From Lithospermum erythrorhizon (Eukaryota; Streptophyta; Magnoliopsida; Boraginales; Boraginaceae), in NCBI GenBank assembly GCA_019722365.1, contig JADFUC010001773.1, forward strand, positions 310,001 to 374,000: 64,000 nt of DNA, in the 5' to 3' direction. The notes beneath the pieces are model-generated. The model saw only the letters and a list, made by a program, of their open reading frames with translations. It was not told the origin of the DNA and searched no databases. Numbering within the stretch: the stretch's first letter is position 1; the number at the start of each line of letters is the position of its first letter. Positions 10,504 to 21,060 of the stretch are shown in pieces. Both the position numbers and the translations under genes were made by a program.

Positions 10504-13500
10504 ATGGCTATGCTTACATTTTCCTCCACGGCGGAGCTAGCTTCCGCTGCAGCCTCGCCGTCAACTTCCATTCTACCCTTCCAAACCAGACTCACCACCC
10601 CCTCATGTTGGTGGGGAAGAAGTGGCTGGAGAAGTTCCTCCACGCGCCGCCATATAGGAGTGTACTGCTCGTTTACTCCTATGGAATCTGCAAGAATTAA
10701 AGTTGTTGGTGTTGGTGGAGGTGGAAATAATGCTGTTAATCGCATGATTAACAGTGGTTTACATGTGGGTTCTTTATTTCAACATTCATGCTTTTTTTGT
10801 TTGCATATTTTGCTTTTTTGATATTTTGAGTAGCATTAGGTAGTATTCCCCTGTCCCAAAAAGATTGTCCAGTTTGATTTAAGTGGTTGGTGTTGGAGGA
10901 GGTGGTAATAGTGCTGTTAATTAACAGTGGTTTACATATGGGTTTCTTACAAATTTAAAAATGTCACCTTTTTATTTGCTTATTTTGCTTGTTTAGTTAG
11001 TTTATGTACTGATATTTTTGAGTAGCATTATTAAGTAGATACTAGCTTTATCCCAAAAAGATTGTCCAGTTTGAGTGAAGTGGTTGGTGTTGGAGGAGGT
11101 GGTAATAATGGTGTTAATTAACAGTAGTTTATATGTGGGGTTTTTACTGTTTCAAGATTCATTCTTTTTTACTTGCTTATTTTGCTTTTTTAGTAGTTTA
11201 TCTCTAGTATTTTGAGTAGCATTATTTAGTATATCTCTAGTATTTTGAGTAGTACTCCGTATTATTTAGTATATACTTATAGCATCCCTGAAAGATTGTC
11301 CAGTTTGATTTTCAATGGTCGAAATTAATGAAGTTTGGAACTTTAATTGACATACATGACTTTGGTTTGAATAAAAATGTAAGTGGTTGGTGGAGATGGT
11401 GGAGGAATGTTAGCTCGTAATAGAGGTTAATTCTTACTTGAAACTGGTTATTAATGTGCAAATGTGGTTAGGGTCATTTAAAAAGTTGAAGGTCATATTT
11501 AATATGGATTAATTGTTTCCCGATTAGAATATATTGACTAACAAAGCAGCTTCCAAGAATCAGGTTATTAGCCTCCTGATCTTCTAAGATTGAAATGTAA
11601 TTGTTATTCGATGAAAATATGAAGCATCCTGTTTTGTCCTTTTTTAAAAAGTTAAAACTTTTTATTTTCATGTTAATGATAAGTTTTTTGTTGAATGTTC
11701 AACAATAGGGTGTCGACTTCTATGCAATAAATACAGATTCACAAGCCCTGGTGCAATCTGCTGCTGAGTACCCAATTCAAATTGGAGAGCTTTTGACACG
11801 TGGCCTTGGTTTGTTCTCTCTTTCAGTTTGTCCATCTCTCTCTTCTGTATGTGTTGATGAGTATTTGGATGAGTTGTAATACCTTACTTTTTCATGTGGT
11901 CTTCGATATAATTCCAAAATGCTGCTTCTTAGGGGATATTCAGTGCATTCACTCATCGTTTTTAATGATCAGATATTTTATGCCTGAGAAATGTCAGCTT
12001 TATGCACTACTTAAGCTTGTGATTTTTATTTGTTGTCTTGGAAATGCAGGGACAGGAGGAAATCCGCTTCTTGGAGAACAGGCTGCAGAAGAGTCTAGGG
12101 AAGTCATTGCACAATCTCTTAAAGGATCCGATATGGTCTTCATAACAGCCGGTATGGGTGGAGGTACAGGGTCAGGTGCTGCTCCTGTAGTTGCCCAAAT
12201 ATCGAAGGAGGCTGGGTATCTCACAGTTGGTGTGGTTACATACCCATTTAGTTTCGAAGGGCGGAAAAGATCCTTACAGGCATGTGCCATCTTATATTAC
12301 TTTCTTATGTTACCTTTAAGTGGGTACCTTCCGGTGTTTGTTACACTTGAACACTCCAGATTGGTTACTCCCTTGGGTTCTTTATCTTAGTTAACTTTCT
12401 GGTGACTAGCTTTTATATAATGACTTTTTTAGTTTTATATCCATTTCATTTCCATAAATGCTTGTAGCTATTCGTTCATTCTTTGAATAGTTTTACTGGA
12501 TATTGAGATGCCTTTAAATTTGGAGGAATCTAGTGGAGACTGAGTTAGATTATGTTAGTTACTCCTTCGTGTCCACAATTTGATGGAATGTTTACTTTTG
12601 CACAATATTTTTTGAGAAAATTTGTGAATTCTCTCGTTTTGATGTTCCCTCTTTTATGCCATTTCACATTTTAGTAATCTTTTGGGATAAACCAAACCAA
12701 ACCAATCCAATTCCACTAAGTGGGGTCGGCTATATAAAATGGAAAATATTCAAAATAAATTGGGATGCGACTGGAGGTAGTAGAATAAAGTATAGTTTGG
12801 TTAAGAAACTATCAATGGTACTAAAAACATCCGTCAAAGGTGATGGGTTTTCTCTTATTAACATTTATTTATCTTTCAAACGAGGCTGAAGAATAGGCCA
12901 TACTACTTTTGAGGCAAATACTGTTCCTATCAGATTTTTCGGGAACTATTGGAGCTATAGTAGTATAGTACCGATGTGAGCTTTTATCATGTGATGACAG
13001 CATCAGTTATTTTACTAACCTTTTCTATGTCTCTGCTTCAGGCTCTGGAAGCTATTGAGAAGCTTCAGAAAAACGTTGATACTCTCATTGTAATTCCTAA
13101 TGACCGCCTACTCGATATTGCTGATGAGCAAACGCCTCTTCAAGATGCATTTCTTCTTGCTGATGATGTCTTACGTCAAGGTGTTCAAGGAATCTCAGAC
13201 ATAATTACAGTGAGTAACGTGTCTTTTTTCTTAAATGAGAGGCTGTTTTGGTCTGTCTCTTTATGAACGTTTATTCTCGATTTATTGTTTTCTTAAGACT
13301 GGAGAAACTTGTGTATAGCTTTAGAAGTTGACCATTTCTAACGTGATGTGGTTTTACTTTTTTCCATTGTCAAAATTTATCTTGAAGTTCAACAGCAAAA
13401 GCACCTTTAGAGAAGTTTCTTGATTTATCTTGATTTGTTTTTGTGCAGATACCTGGGTTGGTAAATGTGGATTTTGCAGATGTTAAGGCAGTCATGAAAG

Positions 13501-14300
13501 ATTCTGGGACTGCTATGCTTGGCGTTGGAGTTTCATCTAGCAAAAACCGTGCCGAGGAAGCTGCTGAACAAGCTACCATGGCTCCTTTAATTGGTTCATC
13601 AATCCAATCTGCTACAGGAGTTGTTTATAATATCACAGGAGGAAAGGATATAACACTGCAAGAAGTAAATAGAGTTTCCCAGGTGAGCTAAACTCTTCCT
13701 TGAATCTCACTTTTTTTGCTCATTTCCCACTTTCAGGCTGGTTGATAAGGCATCCGTTTCTCATCACCCTAAGGTTTTGAAAATGCGAGATTTAGCTAAC
13801 TTTTTGTATATGTCCCTGTGTCCCCTTGAAATATAAATCAACTTTCTTGAACTTCATTGATTTTGAATGATAAGAAGATCAGGTAGACAAGTAGAAGAAT
13901 GAGGCGGATCAACACCCTTGCATGTTTTCCGTGTGCTGTATCATACCACAACACATAATATATAAATCCAAAATCGCTTGTTCAACATCTTAATAACTTC
14001 TAAATACAACTGAAAACATGTGATATTTTGTTTTCATTCCAGGTGGTTACAAGTTTAGCCGATCCTTCTGCCAACATTATATTTGGTGCTGTTGTGGATG
14101 AACGATACAATGGAGAGATCCATGTGACCATTATTGCCACTGGTTTCACACAATCATTTCAAAAGAACCTTCTAAGTGATCCAAGGGGGGCAAAACTTAC
14201 AGAGCGTGCCGAACGCGCCACAGTATCTCAAGAGACTGTAAAATCTCCTGTGTACTCTCCTCCAAACTCGAAACCATCACTTAGGAAGCTATTCTTCTAG
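10504..14300 (+). CDS. FTSZ1: plastid division protein FtsZ1 (chloroplastic tubulin homologue)
   Basis: FtsZ is the tubulin-like GTPase that forms the stromal Z ring for chloroplast division, together with FtsZ2. Six exons are read: 10504-10764, 11709-11808, 12050-12279, 13042-13209, 13449-13682 and 14043-14300, giving 416 residues. Residues 1-57 are Ser/Thr-rich and fit a transit peptide. The mature part begins near [20 protein letters not shown] (nucleotide binding). The tubulin/FtsZ signature GGGTGSG is at about 157-163 and the T7-loop NVDFAD at about 259-264. The tail PSLRKLFF is typical of FtsZ1; the FtsZ2-type C-terminal peptide for ARC6 is absent. The ATG is the first in frame and lies in TTAATGGCT. 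All phases agree. Intron 3 starts with GC, not GT. Intron 1 holds decayed copies of the exon 1 end. The gene looks intact. Confidence 0.95.
10700..11405 (+). repeat. tandem duplication with exon fossils in FTSZ1 intron 1
   Basis: The end of exon 1 and the following intron sequence recur about every 195-200 bp. Copies of the coding stretch (VVGVGGGGN...) lie near 10881-10945 and 11077-11140, with a shorter trace near 11380-11410. Copies 2 and 3 share an 8-nt deletion after 'gctgttaat', so they arose from one damaged copy that duplicated again. Each unit ends with 'cccaaaaagattgtccagtttga' or a variant, a Stowaway-like end. The second copy has lost the splice donor (CATATG in place of CATGTG). 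Confidence 0.8.
12690..12760 (+). mobile_element. SINE-like fragment in FTSZ1 intron 3
   Basis: The motif 'ccactaagtggggtcggctatataaaatgg' resembles the conserved block of plant SINEs and the fragment near 10149. It lies in the 762-bp intron between exons 3 and 4. Only a partial copy is visible. Confidence 0.35.
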
Positions 14301-15206
14301 CACGTTCATGTTTTCTTCTATTTATTACTTCTCTTTGTTGTGTTCTACTATGGTGAAAAGTGTGTTAGAGATGATTCTGTAGGTATTGATGTTTATTTTA
14401 TTAGGCTTCTTGAGGCTAATCAAAAGTGTCAATATTTTTAATGAATGTGCGAGATCAGCTCATTGTTGCCTTAATATTTTGGTGTATGGTTCTTATGATG
14501 GTGAAAGTTGATTGGACTACATCTATCTAAAATTCAGTCTTGCTAATTACTTGATATTTTGTAATAATTCAGACTTTGAGTACCCTAAATTCACCTAGCT
14601 CGAGTAGCATATGTTCAAGTCATTTGTGTGTTCGAGTTGAGTCGTTATGAGTACAAAATCAATATAGGTACTCAAATATTAGATTTATGCATTGTACTTG
14701 AGTATCATCATGAGCACCTAAACCAAAATCATTATATAACTTGCGAAGGAAATATAATCACGTAATTAAGCCATGCTAATTTGTGGAGAAATGTGATAAT
14801 GCTACTGATCTTGCAGCAGTAATAGGAAGTGATAATAGGAAGTGAGAATGTCGAATAGCATAGTGATTAGAGGAGGTTTTCAGAGTAAGCAGAGTTACGG
14901 ATCGGTGCATTGTTAGGCGGTGGGTGGGATTCTAAAAATAGATAATATTAAGTGGATTTTTGGAGAGATTGAATTGTTTGTTAAGTCAACACACTGGAAT
15001 CTTGCTCATTCTTACCAACCATGACAAGTTATGAAAAAAAATATGCACTCTAAACAAGATTAAAAAAAATTCAATCTCTCTCTCATATGTTCATCATCAT
15101 ATATATGTTTTGCCTTAAGAGGGAGTGGAGTTACAACTGGGAAAGGGCTCACCGAGCTATCTTCATGAAGATTCAAACACAAGCTTCCCCACTTTGATGC
15201 GTTATA
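14301..15206. other. convergent intergenic region FTSZ1-SYP5
   Basis: This is the 3' flanking sequence of both genes, about 0.9 kb. It should hold both 3' UTRs and polyadenylation sites. No other gene or repeat is recognised. Confidence 0.5.
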
Positions 15207-17494
15207 TTACAAATATTTAACAAGAAGATAAATGACGGCAACTAGAAACACGACCCCCAGCACTGATAACATGAGGCACATGCAGGAGCAACCACCCTTG
15301 GTGCGTTTGTTTAAGATAGCAAGCCTCTTCTGTACTCGCTGTTAAATGTATAAAATGCCAAAAAAGTTCAGGTCATGTACTGTATAGATGATTTCACTAA
15401 CAAGCATCCATACAAATGCAACGATAAGTCAATAACCAACATGATATTGTCACTAGTGTTACATAATAAGATTTATACGACTGGCTTCATTGTATAATAC
15501 ATTATAGAAGTTCGACTCATGTCTCATGGTGACTCAAATATATTGAGAGCTCACGGGTGGGGTAACTTAAAGCAAAAGCTTTATCTACCAATACTATGGA
15601 CAATAATCTGTTTTCCATCTTAAATGACAGCACATGCAACTCAATGCAGATCTAGCAATTACATTCCTAGAGAATATTGGAAGAACAGATCATTCAATTG
15701 GTTATTAACTTAATATGCCAAAATTCAATATCATCTTTAATTTATGATAATCTGTTTTTGTGATGCCTGGAATAAAATTTTACCTGCAGGCGGGAATCTG
15801 TTATATCAACATGCTGGTCCAAGTCCTCCTGCATAGGGCGAGAGTATTGTCATGAGTATGGTATTAGCATTAGAAAAAATGTTTCATTCCAGGAGGGCAA
15901 GACAAATAAATATTCCAATACAGGTACACTCAACTTGATAATTACACAGGTTTTAACTCGGGCACCATCCCCTACTAATATTTTTTTTTTGTACCAAAAA
16001 AAAAATATTACAGATAGATACTTACGATTAATCTTGTGTGCAAGCCAAGTTCCTCATTGACAGCCAATGCAATGTGCTTTGTACTCACCACTGTCTGCTC
16101 CAAACTATCAAGGCCCTCATCTTGTTCTGTAGACACACAGTTTCTTATCACATGAACGCAAACGACAAACAAATTGATTAAGTTTCAAATAACTAGTTCC
16201 AGAATTTGCCTTTCATTATTTGACGTTGCAGACCAACAACGCCATGGTTATCCAATCCTGATGCTCTGCTTGTTGCATCAGCTGACTTGATTTCTGGACC
16301 AAGTAAGCTGTCCCGATTGGCAAAATTCGACATGTTTAATGTAGAGGCCATTTGAGTCACTTTTGATTTTAGATTTGCAAGCATGTCTTTTCGACGATTC
16401 TGTTCTTTCTCTGTGCTGGCAAGGAATAATGAGCTAATTGATTGGAAAAAAATGTATAGCATATATCAACCAAAAACTTGGCTTCTTCACTTTGTAGTCC
16501 ATAACAGCAGTGAAGAGTAACATTTGAAAGCTATAAAATACCATGCTTCTACAGGGGGAAGGTGTAATGGGCATAAAGAACACAATCTTTACATTAAATA
16601 CCTCATTATATGTAAGGTTGGGTCCTCCATTTCTAAAAAGTACAACTGAACCTTAAAGAATTTGTCATAGCCGACTCATAGGATAGAGACATATGCAGTT
16701 ACTCACAAATAACGAATAAAGAAGATAACCGTGCTATAATATATATATATTTTTTTTTTTAAAAAGACAAATGCTGAAAGATAATAAAAGTAGCTCTTGA
16801 TTCTTAATTCTTTCTCCGAAAGTTGAATAAGAGCATTAACGCAAAATATAAGGGTAAACAGTTAAAAGGAGGCAAATATGTGACGAACATTAGAAGGTGG
16901 CATTTAAAAGTAGGTCTTGCTTCTCAATACTTCATCCAATAACGAAGCATTTCGTGTAATTTACTCCAGATGGAGAAAGGAAAACGAAACATACATAGAC
17001 AAGTTTTTATAAACTCTAACATACAGTTAACAGTAACACGAGAATAATAATTCATAATGTTGGTCTTGAGCACTATCAAAAGATAGACAACCTCGGTAAC
17101 CTTTGTCAAGTCACAACCATGCAGATTTTATAAACCATCTATCAACATGCCCCAATGCCTCCAAAAAGGCTCCCACCAAAGCGGGGTGGGGGCTCAGATA
17201 GTATGCAACCTCACTCCTGTGAAAGCAGAGAGACTGTTTCGAATTGACCCAAGAACAAAGTGCAAAATAAACTTACAGGGGCTGCCTTCCAGGAAGCTTT
17301 GACAAAATAGACTGCAAACTCTCAAGCCTAGTGGTTAATATTGTTATCTTCCTCCGAATGGTAGATGAATGACGCTGAGCTTCGGGTCCTGTGGCAGGCA
17401 CAGAGCTTCTTTCAGAAATCATGAGCGTAATATCATCGGCGAGTTTCACCGCATCATTATATTCTTTAACCCAAGAGTCCCCGGAAGAAGCCAT
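15207..17494 (-). CDS. SYP5: Qc-SNARE syntaxin of the SYP5 group (SYP51/SYP52-like)
   Basis: SYP51/52 are tail-anchored Qc-SNAREs that act in fusion at the trans-Golgi, prevacuolar compartment and vacuole. Five exons: 17494-17277, 16415-16210, 16126-16026, 15828-15784 and 15338-15207, giving 233 residues. The start MASSGDSWVKEYNDAVKLA is the family N-terminus. Residues 1-140 form the N-terminal helical region, including the conserved NMSNFANRDSLLGP. The SNARE motif runs about 142-205 (EQDEGLDSLEQTVVSTKHIA onward). It is followed by GCSCMC, a likely S-acylation site, and a C-terminal membrane anchor at about 212-233 ending LLVKYL. Intron 2 has a GC donor (AAAG|GCAAAT). The inferred zero-layer residue is His171 (EELGLHTRL), where I recall Gln in Arabidopsis. 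All phases agree and the gene looks intact. Confidence 0.93.
15976..16010. repeat. perfect A/T hairpin in SYP5 intron 3
   Basis: TAATA followed by ten T, a GTACC loop, then ten A followed by TATTA form a perfect 15-bp inverted repeat. It sits only about 15 bp inside the intron from the donor at 16025. In RNA it could fold into a strong stem near the 5' splice site; this is inference. Confidence 0.75.
17160..17265 (+). mobile_element. SINE-related fragment in SYP5 intron 1
   Basis: The segment 'gcggggtgggggctcagatagtatgc...agcagagagactgtttc' matches a motif widespread in plant SINE-type repeats. It also aligns with a second fragment at 45412-45478 ('ggaggctgtttcctaattgaccc'). It lies in intron 1 of SYP5, ending close to the exon 1 donor. 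No terminal duplication was identified. Confidence 0.45.
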
Positions 17495-19839
17495 TGTTCT
17501 GGAAAAGAAAATACATTCCGTGTGTCAAACAGACATTCTGGGGATCAGAAATACAGGGGATACAAAGTCAAAATCATCCAGTTTGTGCAAATAAGTTGAC
17601 TCTCACAATCAATTTTAATACGAGTTAGAAATGGAGGGTAACACAATTCATCTATGAAACTCAACATCAACATGCCCGACTAGCCACTACCTACTATTCT
17701 TACTATTTGAAGTAGTAAATAGAGTTTGCTCTTCACTCTTGGATCAAATCGGAAAAACAAAAACAAAAATTGGATCAACTGAATTATATGCCAAACGGCT
17801 TCATTTTCCCTGATGGACAACGTGCTGGACTGAATTGCATTATCAAATTTACTAACTCCAACCATCAACTTTAACTAACCAAATAACCAGACAGAAATAA
17901 CTTCAAAACACTAGCAAACAACATCAAAAAAACCCAACCAAACAAAAAGAACATCAGAATCTTGAAAATATCATTAACAAACACTTAGCAGCAACACACA
18001 ATTGATCAAACAATATGCCAAAATCCAACAAAAATCTATCTAAATTATGCAAAATCTACAATATTATGACAACAAAACGACAAAAAAACATCAAACCAAC
18101 TAAATACCTCAACATGGTTTGCTCAAAGTAAACACCTAAGCAAATTCAAGTAGCTACAAAAAAACAATGAGATAACAAATGTAGGAAAAAAGTTAAACTA
18201 CCTTATATATATTCAATAAAGAAAATTGGGTTATTAAATAAATAAAGAAAAAGTGAATATATGATGTGGCGGCGACGCCACGGCGTCTTCAGTCAACGGT
18301 GAAGTTTGACCGGCACTGCCTTGTTGATTGATTGATGACCAAAATATTTAAATATGTGAAATGGATCATCGACTGGATATTTTATATAAATGTAAAATAC
18401 GGAGTATCAATTTACTTTAGTAAGTACTACATGATAACTTTAATTCGATCAAAGTTGTCTATTACAATTAAATTGTCAAATTCATTCATTTTGATTAGAA
18501 AAAATTAAGCATGGTAATTTTTTAAGATGGATGGCGTTTTTTTATAAGTACATATCAACATATTAATATTGATCAACATCATTTGGTTTATCAATTCAAG
18601 TTATGGTATTTTCTTATGTTAAGTACTCCTATGTACCAACCTAACCCCTGAGTAAGCTTAAACTAATAGTTACAATATATTATGAGGGCTCATCTAGCTC
18701 ATTTAAAGAGGTGGTTCGAAATATATATTAAATTTTTTTGAGCAATTTTAATGAAATATCGATAATAAAATCCATACATTTTGTAGACGAACCTCCAATT
18801 CTTCACGGCTGATCCACATATTTTCGTGATTGAGGTAAATAAAATAGGAACTTAAAAGTGAATTAATTATTTGTTTGAAAAAAATAGTTAAACTAGATAG
18901 AGAGACAACAAATAATTCTAACTAAATAATTTATTTTCACATATATAATAGAATAAATACGACTTAATAGAATAATAAGATTGATCATAGATTGTAAAAA
19001 TATAGGCCAACTAAATATTACAATAAAGTTTTGGATATGTATTTTTAGTTAATAATTAAAATGAGATTTTAAAAAGCTTAATAAAGATAATTTGTAAAAC
19101 ATAAAATAACTTGGAGGTGAGTTGGTGACATGGTACATGGCCGTATGGGTTACATTGTATACTAAGAAGCAAAATGTGTGTAGCTGTCAATATTCAAACC
19201 CTACCCAATCTAATAAACAAACTTACTAACTCACCTAGTACATTTTACGGTGGTTCAAGTGAACAAAGATTTAAGACATATATTCAGGTCCGCCCTACCT
19301 GTACTCATGTCCGTAAAGTTTCGGTCGAATTCGTTACAATGATAATGACCGAATTTAATAAAAACAACAAAATTGTCACAGCTCTCGGGACATATTTCGA
19401 TTAAGAAATACGTCTTCGATCCTGAAGTAAGCCTCGTTCTTCGCTCGAGTGGCTGAGTCTTTCTCGATACTAGTAGCCTGCCTCTTAGGCGGTGTGAGTT
19501 CGAGGCTACCGTAAGGAAATAGGCAGCATATTTGAAGTGGTTAAAGAAGTTTAAAACTCTCTGTCCAGTTGATGCAGCGTCACCGCGATTAAATGTCATG
19601 TGTCACGAGACGGAGAGGCCAGTTAATGTGGTTTGTTTCGTGCCCATACCTAATTTATTGCTCATATCACCAGACTGATTACTTATGTCAAATCACACCA
19701 AAGAATATACGAAATCATCCTTTCTTCCCCAAAAATAATCCCAAAAAACCCAGGCAAATTCGGGCGAACATCTTTAAGAGCAAATTCGGTTTTTGCAATC
19801 TGGAGGGTTATTTCATCACATATATTCGCTACGACATTG
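17495..19839. other. SYP5 upstream region and AT-rich spacer
   Basis: The first several hundred bases should hold the SYP5 leader and promoter. From about 18350 the DNA is very AT-rich. From about 19240 to 19640 it becomes more GC-rich, with only short frames that I do not recognise; this part may belong to the LINE or another retroelement. An 'acggagtat' Stowaway-like end is at about 18399-18407. Confidence 0.4.
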
Positions 19840-21060
19840 GAGGAGGGGCCGAGATCATGTGTCCATATTGAGGGAGTATGGAAGGTGAAGGCAGAAATTC
19901 ACTGTATGAGGATAAAATTGGAGGGTGGATTGGGTTTCAAAGACCTTGAGTGTATGAACCTTGCTCTTCTAACTAAACAAGGATGGAGAATGGCAGCAGG
20001 AGCAGGAACGTCTCTTCTATTAAAGTCTTAAAAAGGCGGTGCTTTTAAAAGATCAACATTTATTCATGCTAAATTGGGGAGTAGTCCGTCTTTTGGGCCA
20101 AACATTTTACTCAAGAGGACACGATGGAGAGTGGGAGATGCACCTTGAGTCAGAACACGAGTTATTTGAAGAATGTTGGCAGCTCAAAAGTCCCACCATG
20201 GCTTAAACGTTTTCTGTGGAAATGCTTGCACAATATCCTTCAACAGAGACCGTATACAACGTCGAGGGGTCGTAGTGGAAAGTACTTGCGTCCTCTACAA
20301 TATTTTACTACTATTTGTCCATTCTCTAGCAGGTTTTGGTTTGCTTCACCAAGTAAGACTTCTCAATTGCTAGTTAACCTTGGACCTCTTTTTAAGGAAT
20401 GGTGAAAATCAACTTATGCACAACTTAAAGAACATGGACGGCTGGGCATTATGGGATCTACATGGTCAGTGCTATGTGGTTCTTATGGAAGGAGAGGAAT
20501 AACATTATTTTTCAAGATAAGAAAGGAACCTTTGAACAGATTTGGGAAGCTGGTGTTCGTTTGGTGGGCGACTACGCAGCAGCTCATAGCAAGCCAGTGA
20601 TATTACATGGGAAAAACCAGAGCTTGGGCTGATGAAAGTGAACGTGGATGATGCATTATGGGCAGCTTAACAAATTCAAGAGCGGTGGGGCCCATCCTTC
20701 ACTAGAGTGCCACAAGTTCAATCTTCTTTTCTAGCAGAGTGTCTTGCACTAAGGGAGGGGCTTGAATTCGCTTGAAAAAACAACTGGAGGCGCTTAATAT
20801 TGGAGAGATGCAAAACATTTGGTGCAAGTTATCCGAGGAGAGTACGGGGTACCTGCGGAGGTGGAAATTATTGTCCGAGATATCGCGTTTTACGCTGGTC
20901 GTATGGAGATTAAATTCGATATGGTGCTCGGTATCAACCGATGTAACACGTAAGCGTGGCTCATTGTTAAGGATGTGGAGGTTTGATGGAGGCTCGTGGT
21001 TTCGTGTGCAAGCTTTAGCTTTGCTCGGTAATTTCGTATAATTGTTGATTTAGATTTAGC
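19840..21060 (+). pseudogene. broken LINE (non-LTR retrotransposon) 3' part: RT end, zinc-binding and RNase H
   Basis: Several frames carry typical plant LINE fragments in the right order. At about 19905-19995 is EGGLGFKDLECMNLALLTKQ, from the end of the reverse transcriptase. At about 20184-20240 is SSKVPPWLKRFLWKCLHNIL, the zf-RVT region. At about 20610-20660 is WEKPELGLMKVNVDDALW, the RNase H start. At about 20735-20775 is LAECLALREGLEFA. Frameshifts and stops separate them, so the copy is dead. The 5' part with endonuclease and most of the reverse transcriptase is missing, which is usual for 5'-truncated LINE insertions. A poly(A) tail and target duplication were not located. Confidence 0.75.

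Noticed and set aside
10425..10745. minus-strand frame opposite FTSZ1 exon 1
   Set aside because: Shadow of the real exon; no homology.
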